From assembly GCA_902801585.1 (NCBI GenBank), contig CADCIU010000019.1, positions 20,553 to 84,552 of the forward strand: a DNA stretch of 64,000 nt, written 5' to 3'. The position numbers and the translations under genes are program-made. Positions 25,323 through 34,845 of the stretch are shown here, one piece after another. Source of the stretch: an uncultured Lachnospiraceae bacterium (GTDB lineage Bacteria > Bacillota_A > Clostridia > Lachnospirales > Lachnospiraceae). Positions within the stretch are counted from its first letter, which is position 1; every line of letters starts with the position of its first letter. The notes under the pieces were generated by a model. That model did not search any database. It was given only the letters and a program-made list of their open reading frames with translations, and was not told the origin of the DNA.

Positions 25323-26102
25323 TCACTCGCGGGACTCCGCTTCGGGCTCAAATGCAGGCATCAGGCGCAGCTTGTGCAGGTTGATCCTGTGCAGCCTGTC
25401 TATTTTGGCCTTTATCTCTTCATCCTCGCACACGCCCGTGAGCACATACTTGTCCAGCATAGCATATGTGAAGCCGAGCTTCTGCTCGTCATCCTGTCCG
25501 CTCAGGCCGTCCGAAGGGGTCTTGTGGACCAGATCAGAAGGCAGGCCAAGTACGTCGCCGATCTGCCTGACTTCGTGCACCAGAAGCTGAGAGAGCGGGC
25601 TGAAGTCTCCTGCGGCATCGCCGTATTTGGTGGAATAGCCGACGTAGTCCTCGGACGCATTGCAGGTGTTGACCACTCTGGCGCCTCCGGGCAGCATCTG
25701 TCCCACTGCATAGAGCGTAGACATGCGAAGCCTGGGAGGAAGATTGATCACAGTGTCCCGGCTGATCCCGTCCGTACCGCAGATCTCAAGCAGCTTCGCG
25801 CTGCCGAGCAGCATTTCCTTCATCGCCTCAAAAGCGCCGCCGATATTGAGTTCCACATAGGGAATCCCAAGAAATTCCACAAGCTTTACAGAGTCGGAGA
25901 TATCGCTCTGCACACCGTTGGGCATCAGGACGCCGACTACCCTGTCTTTGCCCAGCGCTTCTGCGCACAGCGCGGCGGCGATACTGGAGTCCTTTCCTCC
26001 GGAGATGCCGATGACGGCTTTGCAGCCCTTTCCGTTCTCCTCGAAATAGTTGCGGATCCACTCTACAATTTCATTCTTGGTCTTTACAGGATCTTTGAGC
26101 AT
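25323..26102 (-). CDS. nadE: Ammonia-dependent NAD+ synthetase
   Basis: 259 aa. The ATP-pyrophosphatase loop is ISGGKDSSIAA near residue 33. Further NadE blocks are visible: NLPPRLRMSTLYAVGQ and TCNASEDYVGYSTKYGD, with DFSPL after it. No glutaminase domain, so it is the ammonia-using form, converting nicotinate adenine dinucleotide to NAD+ in the cytosol. GGAGG ribosome site. Transcribed alone or after the DUF4132 gene; a 15-bp repeat array lies in the leader. Confidence 0.95.
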   Translation of the reverse strand: MLKDPVKTKNEIVEWIRNYFEENGKGCKAVIGISGGKDSSIAAALCAEALGKDRVVGVLMPNGVQSDISDSVKLVEFLGIPYVELNIGGAFEAMKEMLLGSAKLLEICGTDGISRDTVINLPPRLRMSTLYAVGQMLPGGARVVNTCNASEDYVGYSTKYGDAAGDFSPLSQLLVHEVRQIGDVLGLPSDLVHKTPSDGLSGQDDEQKLGFTYAMLDKYVLTGVCEDEEIKAKIDRLHRINLHKLRLMPAFEPEAESRE

Positions 26103-26116
26103 AGTTTCCTCCTTTA

Positions 26117-26161
26117 TTACTCAGACATGTGTTACGCAGGCATGTATTACTCAGGCACGAT
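26117..26161. repeat. 15-bp tandem repeat in the nadE leader, three copies
   Basis: TTACTCAGACATGTG, TTACGCAGGCATGTA and TTACTCAGGCACGAT in direct succession, about 15 bases upstream of the nadE start. Confidence 0.82.
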
Positions 26162-26285
26162 TCATGTGCCGTGGTTTCAGCTGACAGTATCATATCATTA
26201 TTAAAGACTTTATTAAAGATTTTGCGGCAGAGTCGGATCCCTCCCGCACAGGCCGCCCGAGGGGCGCCTGTCCCGGGGTCACATT

Positions 26286-29200
26286 TCATCGCAGCTGCTG
26301 CACGATATAAGGATCCTTGATCTTTTGGTCCTCCGCCAGCAGCAGGATCTTCGAGAGGATCTCCGCCGTCTTGGGGTCTTCGTCAATGAAGGGCAGGAAG
26401 ATCTTCCCCCTGTGCTGCGAGTGCACGGGCAGAATATTGACCATTCCGCCGCTCTCCTTGTGGATCACACCGCTCCCCAGCTGAATATTGTAGCTGCCCA
26501 GCGTCCCTTTGATAAAGGCGTGCGTCCCCTCAAACGTGACGTTGGTAATGCCGAACAGTTCCATGTTGAACTCGAAGATCACGCGGCGCATCTCGATGGT
26601 CGAGTGGCTGGTCTCGGGGTCCACGCCGCCCACATGGGCCACGCTGACCGCCAGGTCCACGTCCCGCATGACTTCGGAATAGAGGATGTCCGGGATCTCG
26701 GAGAGCTTTTTCTGTTTATAAGTCTTGCGGTCATAGAAGGAGACATATTCCAGCGTGGGGCTCTCCGTATCCGCAGGTGAGAACCAGTCGGCGAGCGCGT
26801 AGATCGTCGCCGCGATATTCTGCTTAAAGAAGATCTTCTGGAGACCCTCGTCGTAATCCGCCACCCACCGGCGTCCCCTGAGCGCTGCCACGGTCTTTTT
26901 GGGCTGGATCTGATAGCCCGCGAACAGCCTCGAGTCCATAGCGTCCTTCTCTTCCTCCAGCTTGGGATAGAACTCCCTGAATACCTGCTTGAAGGGCTGT
27001 TTGAGACCGCTCTCCCGCTGTTTTTCGAAGAACGCTCTCTGATACGCATGCAATACGCCGAGTCTGTAGAGCGTGATCGGATGGGCCGTCAGGAGCTGCG
27101 CGTCCTCCGGGATCGCAGGATCTGCCGCCGCGAGTTCCTTAGGAGTGCCGACCGGAGCCCCCTCGGTCCCCACAAATACCAGTCTTGCGAGGATCCCCGC
27201 TGTCACAGGGTTGCGGCTGAGTCCGCACAGCTCTCCGTAACTGTAGGCGTCCTCCTCTTCCATCGCCCGCTCGAACATCGCGGCGCAGCGCGAATACTGG
27301 TTCTTGAGTTTTGCGGCGAATTCCTTCACATCGTTAAAGGTTTCGTCTTTTTTGAGCGCTGCGGGAACGGATTTGACCGCTTTGCCCTTTTTGAAGAGCT
27401 TCAGTTCCGACTTTCCGTTCTCATCCACGAAGATCTGCGCCGTATAGTCGCCGATCGTGACCCCGTCAAAATACTGCTGATTCGACGTCACCAGCTCCGT
27501 CTCCATGGCCAGCGTCAGCCTCAGTTCATCCGCATAGCCCGCCGTGGTCGCCATGTTCTTCATGGCGTACTGCACGCACTGCGCCTCACTGGCCCTTCTC
27601 TGTGCGCCGAACTGCCTGCTTTCCTTAAGGAATTTCTGCAGGAACTCGTAGCGGTGCAGTGCGTCCTGCCTGTCCTTCATGGGAATCAGGCCGTAACTCA
27701 TCAGGAGGTCTTTGTTGCGCTTGTCCTCAATGACCTTCTCTAGTTCATCCCTGTCCACTTTTCCGGTGGCGGCATCCGCGTACTTTCTCGCGCGAGTGTG
27801 TTTGCTGCCGTCTGCTATATATTTTGCCGCCTTGTAGAGTTTGGCAAAATTCTTCTCACCCAGCTTCTCATACACTTCGAAGAACCAGTTGGTGTCAAAG
27901 CATCCGTTGTTGAGCTCTTCCGGCGAGAGCGGCGTGAATCTGGCGATCACGGCTTTCTTGCGGTCGTCGAACCGCTCGTTCATATGCGCCATGAAGTAAT
28001 AGCAGCCGCTCTGCAATCCGTCGATCCCCAGCACTTCTTCGGCCAGATCCAGCCACTGAGGCGCATACATGGCCACCTCGATCAGACGGTCGGTGCTGAT
28101 CTTGTTCTCCCTGACTGCCTTCTTCAGATCTGCAGCGGTTTCCCCGGCACAAGGCCAGCAGACCTTCAGCAGATGCGAAAGACTCTCCTTCTTGCTCGTG
28201 CCGCCGGTATATGAATAATATGTGTTCCTGTCCAGAGGGTCGGATCCCATTGCGCGCAGGATCTCCATGAGGCGCGGGATGCCCTCAATCCGGGAGATGC
28301 GGCTGACCGCATCCGAGAAGACGGTCGGCGTGTCGCCGCGCTTAAGCTCCACGTTCAGAATAAGGTTTACGATATTTTGATAGACCTCTCTGCAAAGCTT
28401 GTAGAAGTTGTTCTCTTTGTCCAGTGTCCGCTTTTCCAGATCCACGGGCATGTAGGATTGCAGTCCCCGGAGCGCGTAGATCGTGACATTGGGGCGGAAC
28501 ATGTCGCCCAGCTCTCCCACCGCGTACTTGAGACCAACCATCTCGAAGGCCGCCTTGTAGAGGAAATCCTTTGTGATCATGCCCATTTCATGGGCTTTTA
28601 CATAGGAGAGCATCGAGAGGATATTGGCGGAGCTTCCGCCGTAGCGCGCGTTCGGATTGTGCGTGTCGAACTGATAGACTTTGTCCACCCGGTAGAGCAG
28701 CGGGAACACGCCGCGGAACTCCTCATCACTCTCATAGTGGGAGGCGCGGGACAAAAGTGCCCGGAACTTGTTAGAGCGCACGAAGCAGACCGGCGGGCGC
28801 TGCTGCAAATAATAAATATTTGCTTTGGACGGCGCCCTCTCCATCCATCGGATCTCTTCGGGAAGCTCCGTCGCCAAAAGGACCGCCGCCTGAGCGACCT
28901 CGGCGGGCAGGACCAGATGCTGCTGGCTCGAGATGATGTCCAGAATTGTCTGGTACGTGCTGTGAGAACCGCGGCTTCCCATGTACTTGGGATCGGCGTA
29001 ATGATATCCCGAGTAAGCCTCGCCAAAGATCGTCTTCTCCGCCTTCAGGTACGCATTGATGTCCTTGACATCCGTCTCGTCATATCCGCTGAGCACCGCG
29101 AAGTACAGGTTGAACAGGACCTTGGGATCCTTAATGATCGTCTCGTAAACCTCTATCCAGAGTTCGGGGAAGGGATAGCGCGTCTCTATGGCGCCGCTGT

Positions 29201-31631
29201 AGTCGTAGTTTATAAGATATAAACCGTTCTCCAGCAGCTGTTTGTCGCCGTTCACGCTGGTGTACTCGAGTTTTCCGTGTTCCGCGATGAAGGCTTTGAT
29301 CTTGTCAAAATACTGATCCATCTCCTTGGCGCTCAGACTGAAGAAGTCTTTGAGGAGCATCTTCGTCTCGCTCATCCCCAGAGATTTTTTAATCATCTGA
29401 AGACCCTTTTTCAGGCCCGGCGATGTCCGGGCGCCGCTCTGCGCCTGATTCGCGCCCGTCACCTTCAGCTCCGGCTCGTACGTCGCTCCGGGATCGTAAA
29501 GCCCGTACCCTTCCGTGTTCAAAATACTGCCGGCCCCTTCGCTGCCCGCGATCTCCTCGTAAAGGACCTTCTCTTTATCGGACAGCACTGACGCGTCCGG
29601 AACAGCTTCCCGCAGCACAGCCGCGCACTCTTTCTTCGCGGCTTCGCTCTCCTCGCTGCGGCGCTTGAGCATGTCGAGACCTGCAAGGCGCATCTGCTCC
29701 CTGTCCGCTGCAGAGACGGTTTTCTTCTTTCCCTTAGCAGATTTCTCTTTTTGGCCTGCCGCCGCTTCGGCCGGATCTTCCGCAGCGCCCAGAAGCCTTC
29801 GGATGCTCTCGTAAACGCCCTCTTTGTCCTGTTCCTCCAGAATCTCGATAATAAAGCGTCTCGACTCCTCGTTCTTGAGGCGCAGGTATCCCTCCAGCCG
29901 GCGGTACTCGTCCTGTGTCAGCCGCATCGACGCGTCCGGATCCGACTGCAGCTTTTTGAGGATCTGATAAGCCGCTTTTCTCGTGTAACTCTCTTTCTCT
30001 GCAACATATCCGATCAGCGCGTCCCGCTGCACCTGCGTCCTCGGCGCATGCAGAAGGACCCTCAGATAATAGCTGCGGGTGTTGTAGTAGGAGTCCATGA
30101 TGTCGGTCAGGCGCACGCAGGTCTCGTCGATCAGAGCGTCATCCTGCAGTGCGTAGGCGATCATGGCCAGTCTCTGCGTGAGATCGCTCTTGTCGAGAAC
30201 CGCGCCGTACCAGGGGAAGATCATGGGGTTGTACTCTATTTTGCGCTTCTTCATGGAATCCGCCAGGTTCTTCAAAATATTGTAATGCAGCCTTGCCTGC
30301 TCCCCGCTGTCAAAGATCTCGCTGACCGGCAGGGGATCGTAATGAACGTCCGCCTCGTCCGCCATATAGACCGGCTGATTCTTATTGTTCCTGATGCAGC
30401 CCCGGACGATCGTATCCACTGCGTCCAGATAGGTGGGCATGAAGGCTGCCGCCATCTGCGGATCTTCCGGATAGGTCTCGAGGATCTTCCCGGCCGCCTG
30501 CTCGCTGTAATCGGAGTGCTGCATATATCTGTTGTAATAAGAGATGGTCAGACGCTGGTTCTTCGTGCCGCTCTCCGCGATCTCCAGCATGCGTGCGACG
30601 GCGTCCTGCGCCTCATAGAAGCCCAGCGCCCACAGGCCGGTGACGATCTGCACGCTGTCATCGGTCTGCGTCATCGCGGCTGCCTTTGCGCGGTCACGAA
30701 CAGCTTCCCCGATCCCGGTCAGAAGCTTTTCGGATACCCTGTCCATGGCGTCGACATTGCAGATGCCGGTCCAAGTGGCAATGGCGCGCTTAACGCCTGA
30801 GAAGCGGAGCAGATCGTTCTCCTCGATCGCGCGCAGGATCGTCAGGAAAGCCTCCGCCCTGCCGCAGTCCGCGTTCTCGCAGACCGCCTGGCGCACGCCC
30901 TCCTGCAGCCTGGCGGCAACAAGAAACTTGGCCAGAAGCTCGTGCAGCTCCGTGTTATTTGATTTCACGATCCCTCTGATCAGCGGGACCGTGACCAGCA
31001 CAGTATTTGTGTCGCTCAGGATCGCCTCCTTCGCGGCCCCGATCACCTTGCTGTCCCCCAGATCGATCCGCGCCGCCAGAATATCGTCGAACTGCACCAT
31101 ATGCAGATCCCGGGCATAGCTGTCATTGTGCTTGAAATCAAGGAATTCCTCGTCGATGGCGGCACCTTCCGCCGTTCTCTCCGTCAGGTATTCAAGCGGC
31201 GTTACACCATAAACTCCCAGCACTTTAAAGGCCTGCATCAGGCCGAACGCATCCAAAATATGGGCGGCCGGGTCCTTTGTGCGCACTGTGGGCCGAAACA
31301 GTGCCCTGGAATACTGATACTCTGCGTACTGATCCAGCAGATACGCATAGTCCGCGCGATACTGCTCCGGCACCAGGATCGCGATGAGATCCCCGCACTC
31401 TGAGAGCATGATCTCCCCAAGCGTCTTTGTGGTGCATGCGGCCTTCATCTGCTTCGTCCACTTGCGGATCACCGGGAAGCCGCAGTGCGGATAATTGCTG
31501 AAATTGCGGATCTCGTCCAGAAGTTCCTTCTTCGAGGGCGGGAGCTTATTGATCTGCCTCTCGTGCTCTTTGTTCCAGCGCTCCAGCCGCGCCTTCTCCC
31601 ATTTTGTTCTTGAATTGTAATCGAATGCCAT
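26286..31631 (-). CDS. Giant DUF4132 (MolR/YehI-like) protein
   Basis: 1781 aa from the chosen ATG (AGGGGG upstream; a GTG 21 bases earlier is possible). Helical repeat-like N-terminal two thirds, a Lys/Glu-rich linker near residues 660-690, then DUF4132-type sequence and the conserved C-terminal block found in E. coli YehI/MolR-like proteins (DVDLAVSVAHVGGVDPE, STIEMRRVIFEFN, GKIFLPFIDEDPKTAEILSKI shown as separate pieces). No signal peptide or membrane helix. Function of the family is unknown; in other bacteria it often neighbours MoxR ATPases and vWA proteins, which are absent here. It starts by overlapping the small upstream gene, so the two probably act together. Confidence 0.85.
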   Translation of the reverse strand: MAFDYNSRTKWEKARLERWNKEHERQINKLPPSKKELLDEIRNFSNYPHCGFPVIRKWTKQMKAACTTKTLGEIMLSECGDLIAILVPEQYRADYAYLLDQYAEYQYSRALFRPTVRTKDPAAHILDAFGLMQAFKVLGVYGVTPLEYLTERTAEGAAIDEEFLDFKHNDSYARDLHMVQFDDILAARIDLGDSKVIGAAKEAILSDTNTVLVTVPLIRGIVKSNNTELHELLAKFLVAARLQEGVRQAVCENADCGRAEAFLTILRAIEENDLLRFSGVKRAIATWTGICNVDAMDRVSEKLLTGIGEAVRDRAKAAAMTQTDDSVQIVTGLWALGFYEAQDAVARMLEIAESGTKNQRLTISYYNRYMQHSDYSEQAAGKILETYPEDPQMAAAFMPTYLDAVDTIVRGCIRNNKNQPVYMADEADVHYDPLPVSEIFDSGEQARLHYNILKNLADSMKKRKIEYNPMIFPWYGAVLDKSDLTQRLAMIAYALQDDALIDETCVRLTDIMDSYYNTRSYYLRVLLHAPRTQVQRDALIGYVAEKESYTRKAAYQILKKLQSDPDASMRLTQDEYRRLEGYLRLKNEESRRFIIEILEEQDKEGVYESIRRLLGAAEDPAEAAAGQKEKSAKGKKKTVSAADREQMRLAGLDMLKRRSEESEAAKKECAAVLREAVPDASVLSDKEKVLYEEIAGSEGAGSILNTEGYGLYDPGATYEPELKVTGANQAQSGARTSPGLKKGLQMIKKSLGMSETKMLLKDFFSLSAKEMDQYFDKIKAFIAEHGKLEYTSVNGDKQLLENGLYLINYDYSGAIETRYPFPELWIEVYETIIKDPKVLFNLYFAVLSGYDETDVKDINAYLKAEKTIFGEAYSGYHYADPKYMGSRGSHSTYQTILDIISSQQHLVLPAEVAQAAVLLATELPEEIRWMERAPSKANIYYLQQRPPVCFVRSNKFRALLSRASHYESDEEFRGVFPLLYRVDKVYQFDTHNPNARYGGSSANILSMLSYVKAHEMGMITKDFLYKAAFEMVGLKYAVGELGDMFRPNVTIYALRGLQSYMPVDLEKRTLDKENNFYKLCREVYQNIVNLILNVELKRGDTPTVFSDAVSRISRIEGIPRLMEILRAMGSDPLDRNTYYSYTGGTSKKESLSHLLKVCWPCAGETAADLKKAVRENKISTDRLIEVAMYAPQWLDLAEEVLGIDGLQSGCYYFMAHMNERFDDRKKAVIARFTPLSPEELNNGCFDTNWFFEVYEKLGEKNFAKLYKAAKYIADGSKHTRARKYADAATGKVDRDELEKVIEDKRNKDLLMSYGLIPMKDRQDALHRYEFLQKFLKESRQFGAQRRASEAQCVQYAMKNMATTAGYADELRLTLAMETELVTSNQQYFDGVTIGDYTAQIFVDENGKSELKLFKKGKAVKSVPAALKKDETFNDVKEFAAKLKNQYSRCAAMFERAMEEEDAYSYGELCGLSRNPVTAGILARLVFVGTEGAPVGTPKELAAADPAIPEDAQLLTAHPITLYRLGVLHAYQRAFFEKQRESGLKQPFKQVFREFYPKLEEEKDAMDSRLFAGYQIQPKKTVAALRGRRWVADYDEGLQKIFFKQNIAATIYALADWFSPADTESPTLEYVSFYDRKTYKQKKLSEIPDILYSEVMRDVDLAVSVAHVGGVDPETSHSTIEMRRVIFEFNMELFGITNVTFEGTHAFIKGTLGSYNIQLGSGVIHKESGGMVNILPVHSQHRGKIFLPFIDEDPKTAEILSKILLLAEDQKIKDPYIVQQLR

Positions 31632-31645
31632 ATCCTGTCCCCCTG

Positions 31646-32083
31646 TTACCACATCCTGCCCGCAAGGAAAGTGAGCCGGACAAAGGTCACTTCACTCTGC
31701 TGCTTCAGTTCCATTTTCTCTTCTCTTTCTGTATACCGGACGCCGTCCGCAAACAGCGCGACCAGCCCGTCGTCGAAGCACTGCAGCGCATTTTCTACTG
31801 CCCTTTTCTCGTCAGCCTTCCTGTCGTCCATCGGGGCGCCGTAAGCGACCTTGCCGGAGAGAGCGGCTGTTTCAATATACTCTTTAGCCTGCCCCTTCCC
31901 ATACTCAAAAAGGCGCATGATCTCTTCCGCGTCTTTTCGTTCATTATATTCCTTCACATTTTGCCTGACCGTTTCCGCAAGAAACTCTTCCACCGTCATC
32001 TGCCTGTCCGGATAATCACAGGTGATCTGTACGACTGCCGCTTTTCTGCGTGAGGCACCTTTAACATTGATTCTGATCTGCAT
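31646..32083 (-). CDS. Small uncharacterised partner of the DUF4132 protein
   Basis: 145 aa from the MQIRINVKG start (AGGG ribosome site). N-terminal beta-strand pair and a ubiquitin-like feel (RINVKGASRRKAAVVQI, DRQMTVEEFLAETVRQNV), then a helical region and a final strand (SEVTFVRLTFLAGRMW). I do not recognise the family. Its stop lies 15 bases before the DUF4132 ATG and overlaps that gene's alternative GTG. No membrane segment. Possibly a regulator or adaptor of the giant protein. Confidence 0.7.
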   Translation of the reverse strand: MQIRINVKGASRRKAAVVQITCDYPDRQMTVEEFLAETVRQNVKEYNERKDAEEIMRLFEYGKGQAKEYIETAALSGKVAYGAPMDDRKADEKRAVENALQCFDDGLVALFADGVRYTEREEKMELKQQSEVTFVRLTFLAGRMW

Positions 32084-32206
32084 GGATCCCTGCCTTTTTT
32101 GTGTATTTACATCAGTCACCGAGTATTCATCTCTATTTTATTATATTTATAATATTTTATCACAGCCGGAGCTTGTTTCATTACTGCATAGAGCGAATTG
32201 TTTACC

Positions 32207-32235
32207 TTGACAAATAAAGCGGAATATCATTCAAT
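32207..32235 (+). promoter_or_regulatory. Candidate promoter of the EamA gene
   Basis: Consensus TTGACA at 32207-32212, 17-base spacer and a weak TTCAAT -10, about 105 bases before the ATG. The facing minus-strand gene must start its transcript in the AT-rich 32120-32170 stretch. Confidence 0.4.
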
Positions 32236-32339
32236 GGATTTGTTTGACCCTGTTTTTTCTGCTGTCTGAGCCGTCCCGGGCTTGAACAGGAAGGTTTTTC
32301 CATAATCATTTCAGATCGTATTTCAAAAGGTATTTCGTC

Positions 32340-33281
32340 ATGAACCCTTCCGGCAACCGTTTCGCTGTCTCCGCCCTCATGGTCGTCGTCAGCGCCATCC
32401 TGTGGGGCCTCTACGGCTCCTTCGTCACCCTTCTGACCTCTATGGGGCTTGCGCAGAATGCACTGGTCTTTCTGCGCATGCTGGCCACGTCGCTTCCTGT
32501 CGCGTTCCTGATGCTGGTGACAGACCGCTCCGCTTTTAAAGTCCGCCCGGCAGATATTCCGCTCTTTATTGCGAACGGAATGCTGAGTCTTCTGTTTTTT
32601 GTCTTCTGTTACACATCAGCCATCAAGGTGACCAAAATAGCGACCGCCGCAGCGCTTCTCTACACCGCGCCGGCCATTGTGATGATCCTGTCCGCCATTC
32701 TTTTTAAAGAAAAACTCACAGGGCGTAAAGTCTTCTGCTGCCTGCTGGCGGTCATCGGATGCGCGTTCGCCTCGGGCATCGGAGGGGAATTGTTTGCGGG
32801 AGGTGCTGCGAACGGCGCGGGAGGCGGCGGTTCACTGATCACGCCCGCCGGGCTTCTTCTCGGCCTCGGCGCAGGCCTGGGCTATGCGCTCTACAGCATT
32901 TTCAGCCGCATAATCCTGAACCGCGGCTACAGTGTCTACACTAATGTCTGCTACAGCTTCGGCGTCGCCATGATCGGTTTTCTGGCTCTCTCGTGTGCTG
33001 ACGGTTCCGTCTCACAGGTGTTTGAGAGCCCCTCGCGCACAGCACTTGCGCTGTTGTGCGGTATTTTGACAGGAAGCCTGGCCTACGTTCTGTATACAGC
33101 CGGGATGAAAGGAATGGAGACTTCCCGGGCGGCGCAGCTGACCACCATCGAACCGGTCACTGCAGCGATCTTAGGAAGCCTGCTCTTTCATCAGCCGCTC
33201 TCCGTATGGGAGATCGCCGGGATCTTGATGGTCGTCGGCTCGGTCGTGATGATGAATGCAGGTGTCACAAACTCCAATTAA
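32340..33281 (+). CDS. EamA/DMT-family transporter
   Basis: 313 aa with ten predicted helices in two EamA halves (SAILWGLYGSFVTLL at the start and LLLGLGAGLGYALYSIFSR opening the second half), ending with the typical PVTAAILGSLLFHQPLS motif. An inner-membrane drug/metabolite-type permease, probably exporting a metabolite or amino acid. The loop between halves is Gly/Ala rich (GGAANGAGGGG). The next gene, a dipeptidase, starts 24 bases later, so the two may be co-transcribed. Confidence 0.88.
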   Translation: MNPSGNRFAVSALMVVVSAILWGLYGSFVTLLTSMGLAQNALVFLRMLATSLPVAFLMLVTDRSAFKVRPADIPLFIANGMLSLLFFVFCYTSAIKVTKIATAAALLYTAPAIVMILSAILFKEKLTGRKVFCCLLAVIGCAFASGIGGELFAGGAANGAGGGGSLITPAGLLLGLGAGLGYALYSIFSRIILNRGYSVYTNVCYSFGVAMIGFLALSCADGSVSQVFESPSRTALALLCGILTGSLAYVLYTAGMKGMETSRAAQLTTIEPVTAAILGSLLFHQPLSVWEIAGILMVVGSVVMMNAGVTNSN

Positions 33282-33304
33282 TATTTAGAAAGGAATCCGC
33301 ATCT

Positions 33305-34807
33305 ATGTCCTGCACAACTCTTCTGATCGGCAAAAAAGCAAGTTATGACGGCTCCACAATGATCGCCCGCAATGACGATTCTGCTGCCGGCGCCTTCACG
33401 CCCAAGAAACTCACAGTCGTTCTGCCAAAGGACCAGCCCCGGCATTATGAATCTGTCATCAGCCATGTCGGGATCGATCTTCCCGACGATCCGATGCGCT
33501 ATACCGCGGTCCCCAACGCACTCGAAGGAGAAGGCATCTGGGCAGGTGCCGGCGTCAACGCCGCCAACGTCGCCATGACCGCCACAGAAACGATCGCCTC
33601 CAATGAAAGAGTCCTGGGTGCTGACCCGCTGGTCCGATACATCCCCGCCGATGAAGACATGCCCATGGTGCCCAGCGGCATCGGTGAAGAGGACCTTGTC
33701 ACCATTGTCCTCCCCTATATTCACAGTGCGAGGGAAGGCGTGCTCCGCACGGCAAAGCTTTTGGAGGAATTCGGTACATATGAGATGAACGGGATCGCCT
33801 TTGCGGATATCCATGAGATCTGGTGGATGGAGACCCTTGGCGGTCACCACTGGATCGCCAAAAGAGTGCCGGATGATCAGTACGTCGTCGTCCCCAATGA
33901 ATCCGGGATCGACAGTTTTGATCTGGAAGATGCGCTGGGCCAAGGCGTCGATCACCTATGCAGCGCGGATCTGAAAGATTTTATTAAGGAGAATCATTTG
34001 GATCTGTCTACGGACGGGAAATTGAACCCCCGGGAGGCCTTCGGCACCGTAAGTGATGCCGACCGCGTATACAATACGCCGAGGGCGTGGTCTGTCCTGC
34101 GCTGCCTGAGCCCGGACAGGGCAAAATGGGACGGTCCCTCCGCACAGTATTCCCCGCGCGACGGCAGCCTTCCCTGGAGCATGAAGCCTGCGCGCAAGAT
34201 CACAGTGGAAGATGCCAAATACGTTCTCTCCGACCACTTTCAGGGGACGCCCTACGACCCCTACAGTGATTTCGCTTGTGGTGATCGCGGCGGCAGTTCC
34301 ATGGCCGGGGCTTACCGGCCGGTCGGTGTCAACAGAACGGACTTTTTGGCTCTTCTGCAGCTGCGGCCTTATGTGCCGGAGGCGGTCTGTGCCGTGGAAT
34401 GGCTGACTTTTGGCTCCAATGTATTCAACACCTTCGTTCCGTTCTACACGAACACGGAAAAAGTGCCGGCCTACCTCTCCACAACGGAAAAGGAGGTCGA
34501 CACTGACAGCTTTTACTGGAACTGCAGGCTGATCGCGGCGCTCGCCGACGCGCAGTTTAAGCCCTGCAAGATCCATATCGAGCGCTATCAGATCAAAGTC
34601 ATGTCCGAGGCGCATCGGATCCTGAATGCGGCGGACCGGCTGACCGCGGAGCTGGCTGCCTTGAAGGCGGATCCGCAGCCGGTCATCGACTCGGCCAATG
34701 AGCAGCTCGCTGACATGCTGCGAGGAGAAACGTCAGCGGTCCTAAGCCTGGTCCTCGATGAGACCAGCAACCATATGAAGAATGCGTACGCGCGGTCGGA
34801 TGCGTAA
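33305..34807 (+). CDS. C69-family dipeptidase
   Basis: 500 aa from the ATG at 33305 (AAAGGA upstream). An N-terminal nucleophile hydrolase: Cys3 in MSCTTLLIGKKAS is the expected catalytic residue after removal of the first residues. PepD-type motifs follow (TMIARNDDS, NEYGV-like GVNAANVAMTATE, EIWWMETLGGHHWIAKRVPD, SDFACGDRGGSSMAGAYRP). Cleaves dipeptides of broad specificity. An open reading frame extends upstream, but that stretch is the transporter gene in another frame. No export signal. Confidence 0.92.
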   Translation: MSCTTLLIGKKASYDGSTMIARNDDSAAGAFTPKKLTVVLPKDQPRHYESVISHVGIDLPDDPMRYTAVPNALEGEGIWAGAGVNAANVAMTATETIASNERVLGADPLVRYIPADEDMPMVPSGIGEEDLVTIVLPYIHSAREGVLRTAKLLEEFGTYEMNGIAFADIHEIWWMETLGGHHWIAKRVPDDQYVVVPNESGIDSFDLEDALGQGVDHLCSADLKDFIKENHLDLSTDGKLNPREAFGTVSDADRVYNTPRAWSVLRCLSPDRAKWDGPSAQYSPRDGSLPWSMKPARKITVEDAKYVLSDHFQGTPYDPYSDFACGDRGGSSMAGAYRPVGVNRTDFLALLQLRPYVPEAVCAVEWLTFGSNVFNTFVPFYTNTEKVPAYLSTTEKEVDTDSFYWNCRLIAALADAQFKPCKIHIERYQIKVMSEAHRILNAADRLTAELAALKADPQPVIDSANEQLADMLRGETSAVLSLVLDETSNHMKNAYARSDA

Positions 34808-34810
34808 GGA

Positions 34811-34845
34811 GTCAAGAACCGTCCCCTTGACACCCCCTTGACACC
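34811..34845. repeat. REP-like half element
   Basis: GTCAAGAACCGTCCCCTTG plus a duplicated TTGACACC end, wedged between two convergent stop codons. Same core (GAACCGTCCCC) as the full palindrome at 43265 and the half copy at 44696. Confidence 0.7.

Noticed and set aside
26071..26289. 72-aa minus-strand frame with CLSNT repeats upstream of nadE
   Set aside because: It spans the 15-bp repeat array, lacks a ribosome site and overlaps both neighbours.
33056..33304. N-terminal extension of the C69 dipeptidase
   Set aside because: It lies inside the transporter gene in another frame and would hide the catalytic N-terminal Cys.
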